Origin: Paenibacillus sp. JQZ6Y-1
GTDB taxonomy: Bacteria; Bacillota; Bacilli; Paenibacillales; Paenibacillaceae
Length of the DNA: 64,000 bases
Assembly: GCF_040719145.1 (NCBI RefSeq)
Contig: NZ_JBFDUZ010000001.1
Span: 3,162,001-3,226,000, forward strand
Direction of reading: 5' to 3'
Each line of letters starts with the position of its first letter. Positions within the stretch are counted from its first letter, which is position 1. Of this stretch, positions 1 to 8,891 are shown one piece after another. The notes under the pieces are model-generated. The model searched no databases. It saw nothing but the letters and a program-made list of their open reading frames with translations, and was not told the DNA's origin. The translations under genes and the position numbers were made by a program.

Positions 1-10
1 ACCAAGCGGA

Positions 11-118
11 GGAAAAGGAATTGTCCAAAAGGCCGACCTTTAAGCCTGTAGATTCCACTACTCGATCCCATTGCAGAATCTACAGGCTTAACCGGAGGCC
101 GCTGGACAATCCTTTTCC
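11..118. repeat. Long imperfect inverted repeat
   Basis: Positions 11-55 and 76-118 are reverse complements with a few mismatches and two small gaps, separated by a 20-base loop. The outer ~8 bases and inner 16 bases of each arm match exactly. Arms of about 44 bases are far longer than a normal intrinsic terminator and there is no T tract, so this may be a small non-autonomous repeat element or a strong RNA hairpin. No coding ORF here is convincing. Confidence 0.75.
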
Positions 119-190
119 GCAGCGATTTCCCAAAACACCACCAGCAATAGAGTAGTACAGCAATACAGTACTACAGCAATCCCAGCAACG

Positions 191-230
191 AAAAAAAAGC
201 TGATACTCCGAATCATCGGGGTATCAGCTT
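191..230 (-). terminator. Terminator after ptsHI
   Basis: On the minus strand a 9-bp stem (AGCTGATAC / GTATCAGCT) is followed by eight T residues. It lies about 95 bases beyond the ptsI stop codon and should end the ptsH-ptsI transcript. Confidence 0.85.
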
Positions 231-323
231 CATGGGATTGTTGGAAAACATGATAAAGTCTTTGTAAACGAATATCACTCACAGTATGCTGCACAAGGCT
301 GCATCACATGCAAAATGAAAATC

Positions 324-2036
324 TTACGCCTGAATCGCGTTAACCAGCTCAACTACTTCTTCAGCTGTTTGCATATCGAGTGCTTTGGTAGCCAGCTCTT
401 GCATGTCAGCTTTGGACAGTTTAGCGATTTGACTACGTGCAGGCAGAATCGAGCTTGCGCTCATGCTGAACTCATCAAGTCCCAGACCGAGCAGCAGTGG
501 AATTGCTGTTGCATCCCCTGCCATCTCGCCACACATACCAGCCCATTTGCCTTCTTTGTGTGCTGCATCGATAACCATTTTCACCAGTCGCAGAATGGAC
601 GGGTTGTATGGTTGATACAGATACGAAACGCGTTCGTTCATGCGGTCAGCCGCCATAGTGTACTGAATCAGATCGTTTGTACCGATACTGAAGAAGTCCA
701 CTTCTTTGGCAAACTGATCAGCCAGTACAGCTGTCGAAGGAATTTCAACCATGATGCCGAGTTGGATATTGTCGGAAACGGCAACACCTTCAGCAACCAG
801 TTTGTCTTTCTCTTCAACCAGAACCGCTTTGGCTTGACGGAATTCGCCCAGTGTCGCGATCATTGGGAACATAATACGCAGTTCACCGAATACGCTTGCT
901 CTCAGCAGCGCACGCAGTTGTGTACGGAAAATGTCCTGACGATCCAGACAAAGACGAATTGCACGGAAACCGAGAAACGGATTCATTTCTTTTGGCAGAA
1001 CCAGATAAGGCAGCTCTTTATCGCCACCGATGTCCAATGTGCGGACAACGACAGGTTTGCCTTCCATGCGTTCCAGTACGGTTTTGTACGCGTTGAATTG
1101 CACATCTTCCGAAGGCAGTTCGTCGCGACCCATGTACAGGAACTCAGTACGATACAGACCTACCGCTTCGCCGCCGTTGTCGATAACGCCAGCTACGTCG
1201 TTTGGTGTACCGATGTTGGCAGCCAGTTCCACGTGAACGCCGTCTTTGGACACAGTTGCTTCGTCGCGCAGTTTGCGCCATTCTGCTACCTGTGCTTCAT
1301 ACGCTTCACGTTTTGCACGATAATCTGCCAGTACAGTCTCATCCGGGTTCACGATAACGTTACCTTCGAGACCATCGACGATAACAACATCGCCGTTTTG
1401 TACGACTTCCATAACTTCCTTCGTGCCTACAACCGCTGGAATCTCTAGAGAGCGCGCCATGATTGCAGAGTGGGAAGTACGTCCGCCAATATTTGTAGTA
1501 AAACCTTTTACATAGTTACGATCCAATTGTGCTGTATCCGAAGGCGTCAAATCTTCAGCAATGATAACGACTTCTTCGCGGATTTCCGCAGGACTTTGGA
1601 AATTCACGCCCATCAGGTGGTTGATCACGCGTTTCGTTACGTCACGCATGTCTGCTGCACGTTCCTGAAGGTACGCACTTTTCATGTTTTCGAACATCGT
1701 TACGAATTGCGATGCAACTTCGTTCAGTGCGAATTCTGCGTTTACCATATCGCTAGTGATCTTGTCTTTGACCGGATCAATCAGCTCAGGGTCATTCAGA
1801 ATCAGCAGGTGAGATTGGAAAATCTCAGCTTTCTTTTCGCCCATTTCTTGCAGGGTACGTTCTTTGATCGCCTCAAGTTCGCCCTGAGATTTGGTCAGAG
1901 CGTCTTGCAGTTTAGCCAGTTCGGCATCGGTGTCACTTACGGAGCGTTTTGTGATTTCGTATTCAGGATGCTCCAGACGGAATGCTTTGGCAATGGCGAT
2001 GCCCGAAGACGCCGCAATTCCCAAAATATTAGCCAT
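324..2036 (-). CDS. ptsI: Phosphoenolpyruvate-protein phosphotransferase, PTS enzyme I
   Basis: Enzyme I takes phosphate from phosphoenolpyruvate and passes it to HPr, starting the cytoplasmic phosphorelay that powers all PTS sugar uptake. The 570-residue product has the usual length. The N-terminal HPr-binding and swivel domain carries the phospho-histidine in [12 protein letters not shown] (His189). The C-terminal PEP-binding barrel has the [14 protein letters not shown] and MCGEMAGD motifs, the latter with the conserved catalytic Cys. The start codon lies inside the last codons of ptsH (8-base overlap), which points to translational coupling. A strong terminator follows. No missing residues were seen. 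Confidence 0.97.
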   Translation of the reverse strand: MANILGIAASSGIAIAKAFRLEHPEYEITKRSVSDTDAELAKLQDALTKSQGELEAIKERTLQEMGEKKAEIFQSHLLILNDPELIDPVKDKITSDMVNAEFALNEVASQFVTMFENMKSAYLQERAADMRDVTKRVINHLMGVNFQSPAEIREEVVIIAEDLTPSDTAQLDRNYVKGFTTNIGGRTSHSAIMARSLEIPAVVGTKEVMEVVQNGDVVIVDGLEGNVIVNPDETVLADYRAKREAYEAQVAEWRKLRDEATVSKDGVHVELAANIGTPNDVAGVIDNGGEAVGLYRTEFLYMGRDELPSEDVQFNAYKTVLERMEGKPVVVRTLDIGGDKELPYLVLPKEMNPFLGFRAIRLCLDRQDIFRTQLRALLRASVFGELRIMFPMIATLGEFRQAKAVLVEEKDKLVAEGVAVSDNIQLGIMVEIPSTAVLADQFAKEVDFFSIGTNDLIQYTMAADRMNERVSYLYQPYNPSILRLVKMVIDAAHKEGKWAGMCGEMAGDATAIPLLLGLGLDEFSMSASSILPARSQIAKLSKADMQELATKALDMQTAEEVVELVNAIQA

Positions 2037-2304
2037 TGATTTCGCCTAGCCCTTCGTTCACCATAACGTCAGTCAAAGCTTTCAGAGCTGCTTCTTCTTC
2101 AGCGCCAGTAGTGGACAGAACGATAACGTCGCCTTGTTCCAGACCCAGGGACAGAACGCCCAGGATGGATTTCAGGGTTACTTTTTTACCTTTAGCTTCA
2201 GCAAAAGATTCAGTAGAAGCAAATTTGTTAGCAGCAGTTACCAGAGCTGTTGCTGGGCGTGCGTGGATACCATCTTCATCAACGATTTTAAAGGATTTTT
2301 CCAT
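2029..2304 (-). CDS. ptsH: Phosphocarrier protein HPr
   Basis: HPr relays phosphate from enzyme I to the sugar-specific EIIA domains, such as the one fused in PtsG. The regulatory serine, when phosphorylated, makes HPr a corepressor of CcpA in Firmicutes. The 91-residue product shows the active-site motif GIHARPAT (His14 here) and the regulatory site [11 protein letters not shown] (Ser46). First gene of the ptsH-ptsI operon, overlapping ptsI. A SigA-like promoter at 2386-2414 suggests transcription independent of ptsG. Confidence 0.97.
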   Translation of the reverse strand: MEKSFKIVDEDGIHARPATALVTAANKFASTESFAEAKGKKVTLKSILGVLSLGLEQGDVIVLSTTGAEEEAALKALTDVMVNEGLGEING

Positions 2305-2385
2305 TATAGAGTCACTCGCTTTCTTGTAATTTGGGGTTTTGTTAAATAGATGTAAATCATCAAGCCATCCACTCTATTGTACAGC

Positions 2386-2414
2386 ATAATAACGCCGGAT
2401 GCACCTTCTGCCAA
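2386..2414 (-). promoter_or_regulatory. SigA-like promoter of ptsHI
   Basis: On the minus strand TTGGCA and TATTAT are separated by exactly 17 bases, about 80 bases upstream of ptsH. This would let ptsHI be expressed without readthrough from ptsG. It is a match to consensus, not a mapped start. Confidence 0.55.
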
Positions 2415-2534
2415 AAAAAATTTCGACTTTTTTCAGCAATAGCCAACAATTTACGGTAATTTTTAGGCAAATTCATGAACAGATCAACGAAATGCTGTAT
2501 ATTACCAAAAAATGCTTTCATTCCGTAATGATAG

Positions 2535-2574
2535 CAAACTATAGGCAAAGCTCCAGAGAGCTGCCTATAGTTTG
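2535..2574 (-). terminator. Hairpin after ptsG
   Basis: A perfect 13-bp inverted repeat (CAAACTATAGGCA and its complement) around a 14-base loop lies 110 bases past the ptsG stop. There is no clear T tract on either side, so it may be a weak terminator or an RNA-processing or stabilising hairpin. Confidence 0.6.
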
Positions 2575-2684
2575 TTAGGAATGCTGTTCAGCCGAAAGTG
2601 ACCGGGTGTTCAGCTACATCGATGTGGATATTCAATTCATGATGCTGCCTGTTTCAGTGAAACGATGCTGCATGACATGCGGTT

Positions 2685-4742
2685 TTACTTGATGGAGATA
2701 ATGTCGCCTTCTCCGCCTTTAACCGTACCGGATTTTTTCAGCGTTACTGTTGCGCCTTCCGGCAGGTTCGAGAAGATCACCGGTGTGATGATCGATGGTG
2801 CATTGGCTTTTACATACTCCAGATCCACTTCCAGGATTGGTTGGCCAGCCATTACATCGTCGCCTTCGGCAACGAGTACGTTGAAGCCTTGTCCTTTCAG
2901 TTTAACGGTGTTTACGCCAACGTGTACCAGAATTTCTTTGCCCGTTTCGGACATAATGCCGATTGCGTGCTTACTTGGGAACACGTTGAACACTTTACCG
3001 TTGACCGGAGAAGCAATTTTGCCGTTAGAAGGCAGGATTGCAAAACCGTCACCAGTCATTTTTTGCGAGAAGACTGGGTCTGGTACTTCGGTAATGCTCA
3101 GCAATTCGCCATCTGCAGGAGCGACGATCATTTCTTCAGCCATAATGTTCACCTGTTCTTCAGCAGTGCCTTTAACAGGTTCGTTGTCTACGCTTGGAGG
3201 CGTAGGTCGTGGTGTACGGCCAGCAATGATGTCTTGCATTTGCGATTTGATGGTATCAGAACGTGTACCGAAGATCGCCTGGATATTATTACCCACTTCC
3301 AGGACACCGGACGCGCCCAGTGCTTTCAATTGACCTTTGTCTACGCTTTTTGGTTCTTTTACTTGAATACGCAGACGTGTAATACATGCATCCAGACTGG
3401 AAATATTCTCTTGTCCGCCGAATGCGTCCAGAATTTTACCTGGCAGCTCGTCTTGTGTAGCTGCGCGACCGCCACCATTATTGTCTGTTGCAGCAACTGC
3501 ATCTTCACGACCTGGTGTTTTCAGTTTGAAGGTACGAATCGCGAAACGGAAACCAAAGTAGTAAATGACTGCCAGAATCAGACCGACAATGATAACATCC
3601 CACCATGCTGTACGGTTTGGCAGAACACCGAACAGGATAAAGTCGATCAGACCACCAGAGAAGGTCATACCGATTTTAACACCCAGCAATTGCATAGTCA
3701 TGAAAGACAGACCTGCGAAGATTGCGTGGATACCGAACAGTACTGGAGCAACGAACAGGAATGAGAATTCCAGTGGCTCTGTAATACCTGTCAGGAACGA
3801 AGTCAGTGCAGCGGAAGCCATGATACCAGCAACCACTTTTTTGTTTTCAGGTCTTGCTTCGTGATAGATCGCCAGAGCAGCAGCCGGCAAACCGAACATC
3901 ATGAACGGGAATTTACCAGTCATGAACGTACCGGCTGTAAATGGAACGCCGTCACGCAGCTGTGCGAAGAAGATTTTTTGGTCCCCGTGAATGATTTGAC
4001 CAGCTTTGTCGGTATACTGACCAAACTCGAACCAGAACGGAGAATAGAAGATATGATGCAGACCGAACGGAATCAGTGAACGTTCGATGACACCGAAAAT
4101 AAATGCCGACAGTGTCGGGTTGGAATCGACCATATTATGCGAAATGTCGTTCAGCAAGCTTTGGATTGGCGGCCATACGAAGATCATGACTACACCAAGC
4201 AGCAGGGATGTCAGTGCCGTCATAATTGGCACGAAACGTTTACCAGCAAAGAAGCCGAGGTACGAAGGCAATTCGATCTTGAAGAATCGCTTGTACATTG
4301 CCGCTGCTAGAATACCGACGATAATACCGCCGAATACACCGGTTTGCAGCGTTGGAATACCCAATACGGAAGCAACGGAATAGTCGCCTTTGCCTACCAT
4401 TTCGGTAGTGATGCCTTTGGCAGTACCCATTGTTACGTTCATAACCAGATAACCGATGATCGCTGCGAGACCAGCAACCCCTTCACCACCTGCGAGACCG
4501 ACGGCAACCCCGACGGCGAATAGCAAGGACAGGTTATCGAATACAATTTGACCGGAGTTCATCATAATACTGGAAACCAGTTGAATCCACGGTGCTTTCA
4601 GTGCAGGTATATACTGCAAGAAGTCCGGGTTAACCAGCAGGTTACCGATACCGAGCAACAGACCCGCTGCCGGCAAAATCGCTACCGGAAGCATCAACGC
4701 TCTACCAACTTTTTGCAAAACGCCAAACAGACGTTTAAACAA
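2685..4742 (-). CDS. ptsG: Glucose-specific PTS enzyme IICBA
   Basis: Imports and phosphorylates glucose. Domain order is membrane EIIC (about 1-415; motifs ERSLIPFGLHHIFYSPFW and GITEPLEFSFLFVAP), EIIB with the phospho-cysteine in DACITRLRI, then EIIA with HAIGI and ILVHVGVNTV around the active histidine. I prefer a TTG start at 4742 over the GTG at 4751: the protein then begins FKRLFGVLQK, matching the B. subtilis PtsG N-terminus as I recall it, and GAGGGG gets normal spacing. This gives 685 residues. The gene follows glcT and is preceded by a GlcT-type antiterminator/terminator, so glucose-induced antitermination is expected. Confidence 0.96.
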   Translation of the reverse strand: MFKRLFGVLQKVGRALMLPVAILPAAGLLLGIGNLLVNPDFLQYIPALKAPWIQLVSSIMMNSGQIVFDNLSLLFAVGVAVGLAGGEGVAGLAAIIGYLVMNVTMGTAKGITTEMVGKGDYSVASVLGIPTLQTGVFGGIIVGILAAAMYKRFFKIELPSYLGFFAGKRFVPIMTALTSLLLGVVMIFVWPPIQSLLNDISHNMVDSNPTLSAFIFGVIERSLIPFGLHHIFYSPFWFEFGQYTDKAGQIIHGDQKIFFAQLRDGVPFTAGTFMTGKFPFMMFGLPAAALAIYHEARPENKKVVAGIMASAALTSFLTGITEPLEFSFLFVAPVLFGIHAIFAGLSFMTMQLLGVKIGMTFSGGLIDFILFGVLPNRTAWWDVIIVGLILAVIYYFGFRFAIRTFKLKTPGREDAVAATDNNGGGRAATQDELPGKILDAFGGQENISSLDACITRLRIQVKEPKSVDKGQLKALGASGVLEVGNNIQAIFGTRSDTIKSQMQDIIAGRTPRPTPPSVDNEPVKGTAEEQVNIMAEEMIVAPADGELLSITEVPDPVFSQKMTGDGFAILPSNGKIASPVNGKVFNVFPSKHAIGIMSETGKEILVHVGVNTVKLKGQGFNVLVAEGDDVMAGQPILEVDLEYVKANAPSIITPVIFSNLPEGATVTLKKSGTVKGGEGDIISIK

Positions 4743-4953
4743 TACAGCCACTTCCCCTCAAGAATTTAGTAAAATAAGGTTTTTATGCCAATATCAAGCG
4801 ATTTTTCTCTCCATCTGTATTGACCCAGATTGAGAACTCTTTAAACCCCCGTCAGCGCTTTTGTTGTCACTGTTATAGCGGTAGATTCCGAGCCTTCTTA
4901 TGTTCACCTGATTGTGGCATTCTTCGTTTGAATTTCGGGCACACATGCAAAAA

Positions 4954-5084
4954 AGGCATGAGCGAACAATGCACCTGTAAAATAAAACCCCAGCCCATCA
5001 GGAGGATATAGTTCTCTCCCTGGATATGATGTCTTACTTTACAGATACTTTGTAAACTCATGCCTGATCGAATCAGTAACACGT
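4954..5084 (-). promoter_or_regulatory. GlcT antiterminator (RAT) target and overlapping terminator
   Basis: On the minus strand, 5084-5055 holds an antiterminator-type element containing GTTACTGATTCGATCAGGCA, typical of the SacY/GlcT target family. Its 3' part AGGCATGAG (5065-5057) is complementary to CTCATGCCT at 4962-4954, which is followed by six T residues, so it can instead form the base of a long terminator stem. GlcT binding to the RAT would block that terminator and allow ptsG transcription. The adjacent glcT gene supports this. Confidence 0.88.
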
Positions 5085-5165
5085 TGTATCCGTTATTCAA
5101 TTGAAGATTACGTTCTGAATTATAGCACTGACTTTCCAAACTTGCAAGCCTTTTCATTAAAAAAG

Positions 5166-6008
5166 TTACTCATTTTTCTCAACAAACCGTTGCAGGTGCA
5201 TCGTCAGATAGCTGACTTCGGCGGCATAGACCGGACGGCGTAGTCGTCGTTCCATCATTTTGGTTAATTTCCACGCCAGCGAATACACTTCTGGATATTC
5301 CAGCTTCAGCATTTCTTCCAAACGATGCGTCGCTGCGACTTTCTCGCCACGCCGGATGCGTTCAATCGCAAACCGCAAATGGGTCAGCAGACGCGAATAA
5401 TCAAGACTGTCACCGGTGATGTTCAGATTCAGCGCGTCCTCGACTACCTTTACCATATCGGCGATCAGACGGGAATGCGATTTGATCTCAGTAATATGCT
5501 GATCGGTCAATGCGCTGTAAATATGCAGCGCTACAAAGCCGATCTCGTCTTCTTCCAACGTCACGCCCAGCTTGTTGTGAATCATCTCCAGTGCATGCTG
5601 CGCCAATCGGTATTCCGTAGGATACATCTCTCTCGTCTCGTACAAAAATGGATTCTGCACAGTCATGCCCTGTTCAGCGCGCTTGATCGCAAACGCAATA
5701 TGATCCGTTAATGCGATATGGATATGCTCATTCAGCGGAGTTTTGCTTTCTTTATTAATATAATGAATAATTTCGTTAATCACTTCTATAATACGCTCAT
5801 CAATCTGCACAGCGAGCTGCTTATATTGCTCCTGCTCCTGCTGATTGGTCAAAATAAACATTTTCTCTACGACGTCCAGCGGGATGATGTCATGCGACTT
5901 ACGGTTGAAGCCGATTCCCTTGCCGATCACCACAACTTCTTCGTACTGAGGATGGTCTGCGATGATTACGTTGTTATTCAGTACTTTAGCCACCTGTAGG
6001 CTGCTCAC
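5166..6008 (-). CDS. glcT: Transcription antiterminator GlcT
   Basis: BglG-family RNA-binding antiterminator for the glucose PTS. The 280-residue product has an N-terminal CAT RNA-binding domain (about 1-58, containing NNNVIIADHPQYEEVVVIGKGIGF) and two PTS regulation domains (about 70-170 and 175-280) with conserved histidines in HIALTDHIAFAIKR and LLTHLRFAIERI. Phosphorylation of these domains by PtsG and HPr is known to control family members. The start is GTG behind GGGG. It lies immediately upstream of its presumed target, the ptsG leader. Confidence 0.94.
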   Translation of the reverse strand: MSSLQVAKVLNNNVIIADHPQYEEVVVIGKGIGFNRKSHDIIPLDVVEKMFILTNQQEQEQYKQLAVQIDERIIEVINEIIHYINKESKTPLNEHIHIALTDHIAFAIKRAEQGMTVQNPFLYETREMYPTEYRLAQHALEMIHNKLGVTLEEDEIGFVALHIYSALTDQHITEIKSHSRLIADMVKVVEDALNLNITGDSLDYSRLLTHLRFAIERIRRGEKVAATHRLEEMLKLEYPEVYSLAWKLTKMMERRLRRPVYAAEVSYLTMHLQRFVEKNE

Positions 6009-6099
6009 ATTTGCACCCCTTTTACTATCGCCTTATCCCGACTAAGTTATCAAAAAAACACTGCTACGTCAATAACAAACGCCCGTCGGCGCGGTGATG

Positions 6100-6142
6100 C
6101 AAAGAGGCGATCAGACCTCTCCACGTGGAGAATCTGATCGCC
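6100..6142 (-). terminator. Terminator after floT
   Basis: GGCGATCAGA and TCTGATCGCC form a 10-bp stem with an inner CTCCACGTGGAG palindrome, 20 bases beyond the flotillin stop. The following T run is short (CTCTTTGC). Confidence 0.65.
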
Positions 6143-6162
6143 ATTTGCTATTTATATCTTTC

Positions 6163-7806
6163 TTATCTGGATTTCTCTGACTTGACCGTATCTTGATTGG
6201 ATTCAGATACCGGTTGTTCGATGATGCGATTGCGCTCGCCTATGCCGATATGGCGGGCAGTCAGCTCGTCGGGCAACAGTTCCAATACGTCTGCCGTATC
6301 CTTCTGTGCATGCACAGGCTGCTTGTTGGTGGATTTTGCTGTGTTCGATTGTCCGGTAAAGCCTTTGATCATCTCTTCGAGATCTAGACCGGATACACTG
6401 CGCAGCATTTCCGGTGCAGTTGCCATCAGCTCAGTAACATAGTTGCTCACTCGCGTAGCACCGCCACCTTCGCCTTTGCCGGTATCCACGACCGTCAGCT
6501 TGTCGATGCCACTGATTGGTTCAGCGATTTTGCCTGCCAGCTCTGGTAGCATTTTGGCAACGATGTCGAGAATGGCTGCTTGACCGTAGGTTTCGAATGC
6601 TTCTGCCAGCTTTTGCTTCGCTTCCGCTTCGGCAAGACCGCGCAGTCGGATGACTTCGGCTTCGGCTGTACCTTTGGCACGCTCGGCATCCGCGATAGCA
6701 AGACCAGCAAGCCGCTGCTGCTCTGCCGATGCTTTGGCTTCGGTTTCGATAGAGTATTGATGGGCTTCCGCTTGACGCATTTGACGCGCTTTGTCCGCTT
6801 GGGCTGCTTGCTCTACAGCAAAGCGATCTGCTTCCGCTTTTTTCTTCACTTCTGCATCGTATTGCTTCTCACGAACCGTAATCTCGCGTTCCTTGAGGTC
6901 GATCTCCCGTTCTTTGCGTACTAGTTCAATACGCATTTGTTCTTCCATCATAACCTGCTTTGCTTTGGCTTCCTGAATATGGTACGCCTGATCGGCTTCC
7001 GCTTTGGCAGTATCCTGTTCCTTTTTAAATGCAGCGATCTTCAGTTCCTTGTCCTTCGATGCTTCGGCAACGTTCGTATCGCGCAGCAGCTCTGCCTTCT
7101 GCCCTTCCTGCTCGGCGCGCGCCTTCTGAATACGAGAGTCGCGCAAGGCTTCAGCTTCGGCAATATCCGCGTCCCGTTTGACAGCGGCGATCCGCGGCTT
7201 ACCGAGCGCCTCCAGATAACCATGCTTGTCGCGTACGTCTTTGATTGTAAACGAAACGATTTGAAGTCCCATCTTTTTCAGATCACGAGCGGCAACACTT
7301 TGCACCTCCTGCGCAAAGCGGTCACGATTCCGGTACACCTCTTCAACCGTCATCGAGCCCATGATCGAACGCAGATGACCTTCCAGAACCTCCTGTGCCT
7401 CTCCTTGCAATGCCTGAATCGGCTTACCCATAAATTGCTCTGCCGCAGTTGCTACATCCTCAACTGAGCTACCAATCTTAATAATCGCTACGCCATCTGC
7501 CATAACCGGCACACCCTGCTCGGTGTATACTTCCGGTGTGCTCACATCCAGCTTGTGTGACAGTAAGGATAGAAATTCGGACTTCTGAAAAATAGGCCAA
7601 ATAAACGCACCGCCACCGCGGACAATCTTAATTTTACGTCCGTCGCCATCATCGGAAATATTGCGTTTGCCAAGAAATGAACCGGTAACGACCATTGCTT
7701 CATCAGTGCTGACCGTTTTGTAACGCGCCCAAAACGTAATACCCAGCACGACCAATACAACGACAACAACGACCGGAATCAAAATCATTTCACTTACCAT
7801 TCCCAT
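6163..7806 (-). CDS. floT: Flotillin-like membrane scaffold protein
   Basis: Flotillin (YuaG/FloT) organises functional membrane microdomains. The 547-residue product has an N-terminal membrane-inserted hairpin (about 5-28, rich in Ile and Val), an SPFH/band-7 domain (about 30-210) and a long Ala/Glu/Lys-rich coiled coil (about 210-410) with the repeated AEA pattern of flotillins. A less conserved C-terminus follows. It lies 143 bases downstream of the NfeD-like gene in the same direction, as yuaF-yuaG do in B. subtilis. Regulation probably comes from the SigW-type promoter upstream of yuaF. Confidence 0.93.
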   Translation of the reverse strand: MGMVSEMILIPVVVVVVLVVLGITFWARYKTVSTDEAMVVTGSFLGKRNISDDGDGRKIKIVRGGGAFIWPIFQKSEFLSLLSHKLDVSTPEVYTEQGVPVMADGVAIIKIGSSVEDVATAAEQFMGKPIQALQGEAQEVLEGHLRSIMGSMTVEEVYRNRDRFAQEVQSVAARDLKKMGLQIVSFTIKDVRDKHGYLEALGKPRIAAVKRDADIAEAEALRDSRIQKARAEQEGQKAELLRDTNVAEASKDKELKIAAFKKEQDTAKAEADQAYHIQEAKAKQVMMEEQMRIELVRKEREIDLKEREITVREKQYDAEVKKKAEADRFAVEQAAQADKARQMRQAEAHQYSIETEAKASAEQQRLAGLAIADAERAKGTAEAEVIRLRGLAEAEAKQKLAEAFETYGQAAILDIVAKMLPELAGKIAEPISGIDKLTVVDTGKGEGGGATRVSNYVTELMATAPEMLRSVSGLDLEEMIKGFTGQSNTAKSTNKQPVHAQKDTADVLELLPDELTARHIGIGERNRIIEQPVSESNQDTVKSEKSR

Positions 7807-7949
7807 AGCTTTCTCCCCTTTGATTGAGTATAGGATATCGCCATTTCATTTGAGGCAAGCACATTGATATAGAACGCATACTTGCCTACTGTACTGACTA
7901 TCTTGTTCAACCCTTGTGTAGTTTCTTTGTATGAAGATCAGTTTTACTG

Positions 7950-8486
7950 CTAGCTTGGAGTAGGCATGGAATGTCGTTCAAATTCAGCAACAGCCAGCAC
8001 GCCCTCTGCTTCCTCGATGATTACGACTCGTGTACCTGCGGCAATCGCACAGCGGTCAAAGCTGGATGCGATATGTACCGTGTTGCCACCTGCGACGATA
8101 ATCATCACCTCTCCATATCCGATCTCTGGCACAGGGATGGTCACTTCTCCAATCCGTCCGACCATCTCACGAATAGAGTAGCCGGTTGATACTTCACTAT
8201 GTTCCATCGGTTTGACATAAGCGAAAAAGACAAGCAGTGCACCTGCTACCGCAGCTGCCAACGACCCGGTCAGCACTATGCCGGTTGATAATTCGGTATA
8301 GCGATCCAGCAAAATCCCTGCGCCGCCAAATACTGTCACCATACCGGCAAGCACCACTGGCTTGAACAGATCCAGTCCGGGCAGTCCCAATCCACCAAAT
8401 ACATCACCTAGCCAGTCACCAAAGATCAGACTAAATAGTGCATATACGGCACCGATGATGAGACACGTCCAATAGAGCGTTTCCAT
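7950..8486 (-). CDS. yuaF: NfeD-family membrane protein, YuaF-like
   Basis: Partner of flotillin in bacterial membrane microdomains. An upstream in-frame extension exists, but a strong AAAGGAGG sits just before the ATG at 8486, giving 178 residues, close to B. subtilis YuaF. The N-terminal ~95 residues contain three or four hydrophobic helices. The C-terminal part (GRIGEVTIPVPEIGYGEVMI onward) has the small beta-barrel OB-fold pattern of NfeD proteins and faces one side of the membrane. Operon partner of floT. A near-perfect SigW promoter lies upstream, linking the pair to envelope stress. Confidence 0.88.
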   Translation of the reverse strand: METLYWTCLIIGAVYALFSLIFGDWLGDVFGGLGLPGLDLFKPVVLAGMVTVFGGAGILLDRYTELSTGIVLTGSLAAAVAGALLVFFAYVKPMEHSEVSTGYSIREMVGRIGEVTIPVPEIGYGEVMIIVAGGNTVHIASSFDRCAIAAGTRVVIIEEAEGVLAVAEFERHSMPTPS

Positions 8487-8639
8487 AACGTTGCCTCCTT
8501 TCCGCCTTCCGCCGCTATCCGGTGGAGCCGATATGGATATGTACGAAAAGCATCTGTCTGTTGAAAAGATGTCAGAACAACTAATTTCAAGCATACAATT
8601 GCGGCGAATAGCCGCTGGAAATGGCGATATACCTATAAT

Positions 8640-8665
8640 TACGTATCTAACCACCAAAGGTTTCA
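8640..8665 (-). promoter_or_regulatory. SigW-type (ECF) promoter for yuaF-floT
   Basis: Minus strand reads TGAAAC, 16 bases, CGTA: the consensus of SigW-class extracytoplasmic-function promoters. It lies about 155 bases upstream of the yuaF start. The B. subtilis yuaF-yuaG operon is a known SigW target, which supports the call. Confidence 0.82.
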
Positions 8666-8842
8666 ATTTTTTACAATTATGTTAGTGAAGTGGGGCATGA
8701 TTTGATGGTGTTGGGGATTTTGTATGATTGTACATACTGTTACTTGTTACGATTTATCGCCACTTATTATGTATAGCGTTGCAATAAAGTGCATCGCTGT
8801 TGGCTGTGATCCAGTATGTGTATATTCCACTTGTATATCAGC

Positions 8843-8878
8843 AAAAAAGCCTGCTTCCTTTTGCAAGGAAACAGGCTA
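8843..8878 (-). terminator. Terminator after the alcohol dehydrogenase gene
   Basis: Minus strand forms TAGCCTGTTTCCTT / AAGGAAGCAGGCT with a short loop, followed by six T residues, just past the dehydrogenase stop. Confidence 0.88.
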
Positions 8879-8891
8879 GATATGATATATC

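Noticed and set aside
88-294. 68-codon minus-strand ORF downstream of ptsI
   Set aside because: It overlaps the ptsI terminator and half of the large palindrome and has no ribosome site; the hydrophobic stretch is likely chance.
315-1448. Long plus-strand ORF opposite ptsI
   Set aside because: It lies antisense to a gene with complete enzyme I motifs, is His/Cys/Phe-rich with no family resemblance, and has no ribosome site. It is a codon-bias shadow, as are similar long antisense frames opposite ptsG, alaS, ilvD, hisS and aspS.
4873-5157. Minus-strand ORF of 94 codons between glcT and ptsG
   Set aside because: It covers the RAT/terminator leader, has no recognisable protein features and its sequence is explained by the RNA element.
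8487-8666. N-terminal 60-residue extension of the NfeD-like protein
   Set aside because: A strong ribosome site at the internal ATG and the SigW promoter lying at 8640-8665 inside the extension exclude it.
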